Shown: positions 5,698 to 5,865 of the stretch, in pieces
Numbering within the stretch: position 1 is the stretch's first letter
Layout of the letters: each line of letters opens with the position of its first letter
DNA from: an uncultured Burkholderiales bacterium
GTDB lineage: Bacteria; Pseudomonadota; Gammaproteobacteria; Burkholderiales; Burkholderiaceae_C
Length of the DNA: 5,865 nt
Direction: 5' to 3'
Assembly: GCA_903871865.1 (NCBI GenBank)
Contig: CAIQIL010000645.1
Coordinates: 1 to 5,865 of the forward strand
Program-made: the position numbers and the translations under genes
Notes under the pieces: generated by a model
What the model saw: only the letters and a program-made list of their open reading frames with translations
Databases searched by the model: none
Told to the model about the DNA's origin: nothing

Positions 5698-5865
5698 ATG
5701 CAGTTCCGCGAGCACCAGCAACAGGCCCAGGCCCGCACCGTCCGCCTGTTTGCCTGTTTTGCCTTGCTGTTATTGGCGCTCACGGTGCTCATCAACCTCT
5801 TGCTGGCACTGGCCTGGCGCCTGCTGATGCCCTTCGGCGAGGGCTACCCTGCCCTGTTTTTCGAG
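5698..5865 (+). CDS. N-terminus of a probable membrane M48-family metalloprotease, 3' truncated
   Basis: An open frame starts at ATG 5698 and runs to the window edge without a stop (56 residues). It opens with a charged MQFREHQQQAQART stretch followed by one long hydrophobic helix (about residues 17-43), then PFGEGYPALFFE. This matches the start of the Burkholderiales M48 (Ste24p/HtpX-like) peptidases that commonly follow lemA. The catalytic HExxH motif would lie well beyond the window, so the assignment rests on the N-terminal pattern and the lemA neighbour. It starts 16 bases after lemA, with only a weak GGA (5687-5689) as a possible ribosome binding site. Confidence 0.72.
   Translation, partial: MQFREHQQQAQARTVRLFACFALLLLALTVLINLLLALAWRLLMPFGEGYPALFFE

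Noticed and set aside
4917..5795. A long minus-strand open frame across lemA and the end of queC
   Set aside because: Low-complexity Gly/Val/His/Gln-rich product with no recognised motif; the + strand genes there are unmistakable.

Overview
The window is GC-rich and densely coded, like a chromosomal segment of a betaproteobacterium. The protein wording (ProA, Fpr with an AFVEK tail, QueC, LemA followed by an M48 peptidase) fits Burkholderiales, probably near Comamonadaceae. This placement is inferred from memory of the families, not from a search. I see no mobile element, CRISPR array, tRNA or rRNA, and no stretch over 300 bases lacks a gene.

Layout. (1) Bases 1-926 hold the 3' three quarters of proA (proline synthesis) on the + strand. 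A TSUP-family membrane transporter follows 12 bases later and is probably cotranscribed. (2) Facing it is a minus-strand gene for a membrane-anchored six-bladed beta-propeller of the SMP-30/strictosidine-synthase-like type. The two genes converge on a 42-base gap holding a short imperfect hairpin. (3) A 187-base divergent region separates the propeller gene from a 71-residue DUF2061-type membrane protein. It holds a good Fur box laid over a -10 element, plus two inverted repeats in the propeller gene's leader. (4) The small gene's 3' end overlaps by 34 bases the 3' end of a minus-strand ferredoxin/flavodoxin-NADP+ reductase gene (fpr). (5) Divergent from fpr is queC (queuosine precursor synthesis). 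(6) lemA follows, then the first 56 codons of a membrane M48-type metalloprotease that runs off the window.

How the genes relate. Most are unrelated housekeeping neighbours. Two links look real. The small Fur-box gene sits tail to tail with fpr, whose product supplies electrons for ferredoxin and iron-linked redox chemistry, so iron status may touch both. lemA plus an M48 peptidase is a recurrent envelope gene pair. I did not find a clearly new multi-gene system. The most useful lead is the iron-regulated DUF2061 protein and its antisense overlap with fpr.
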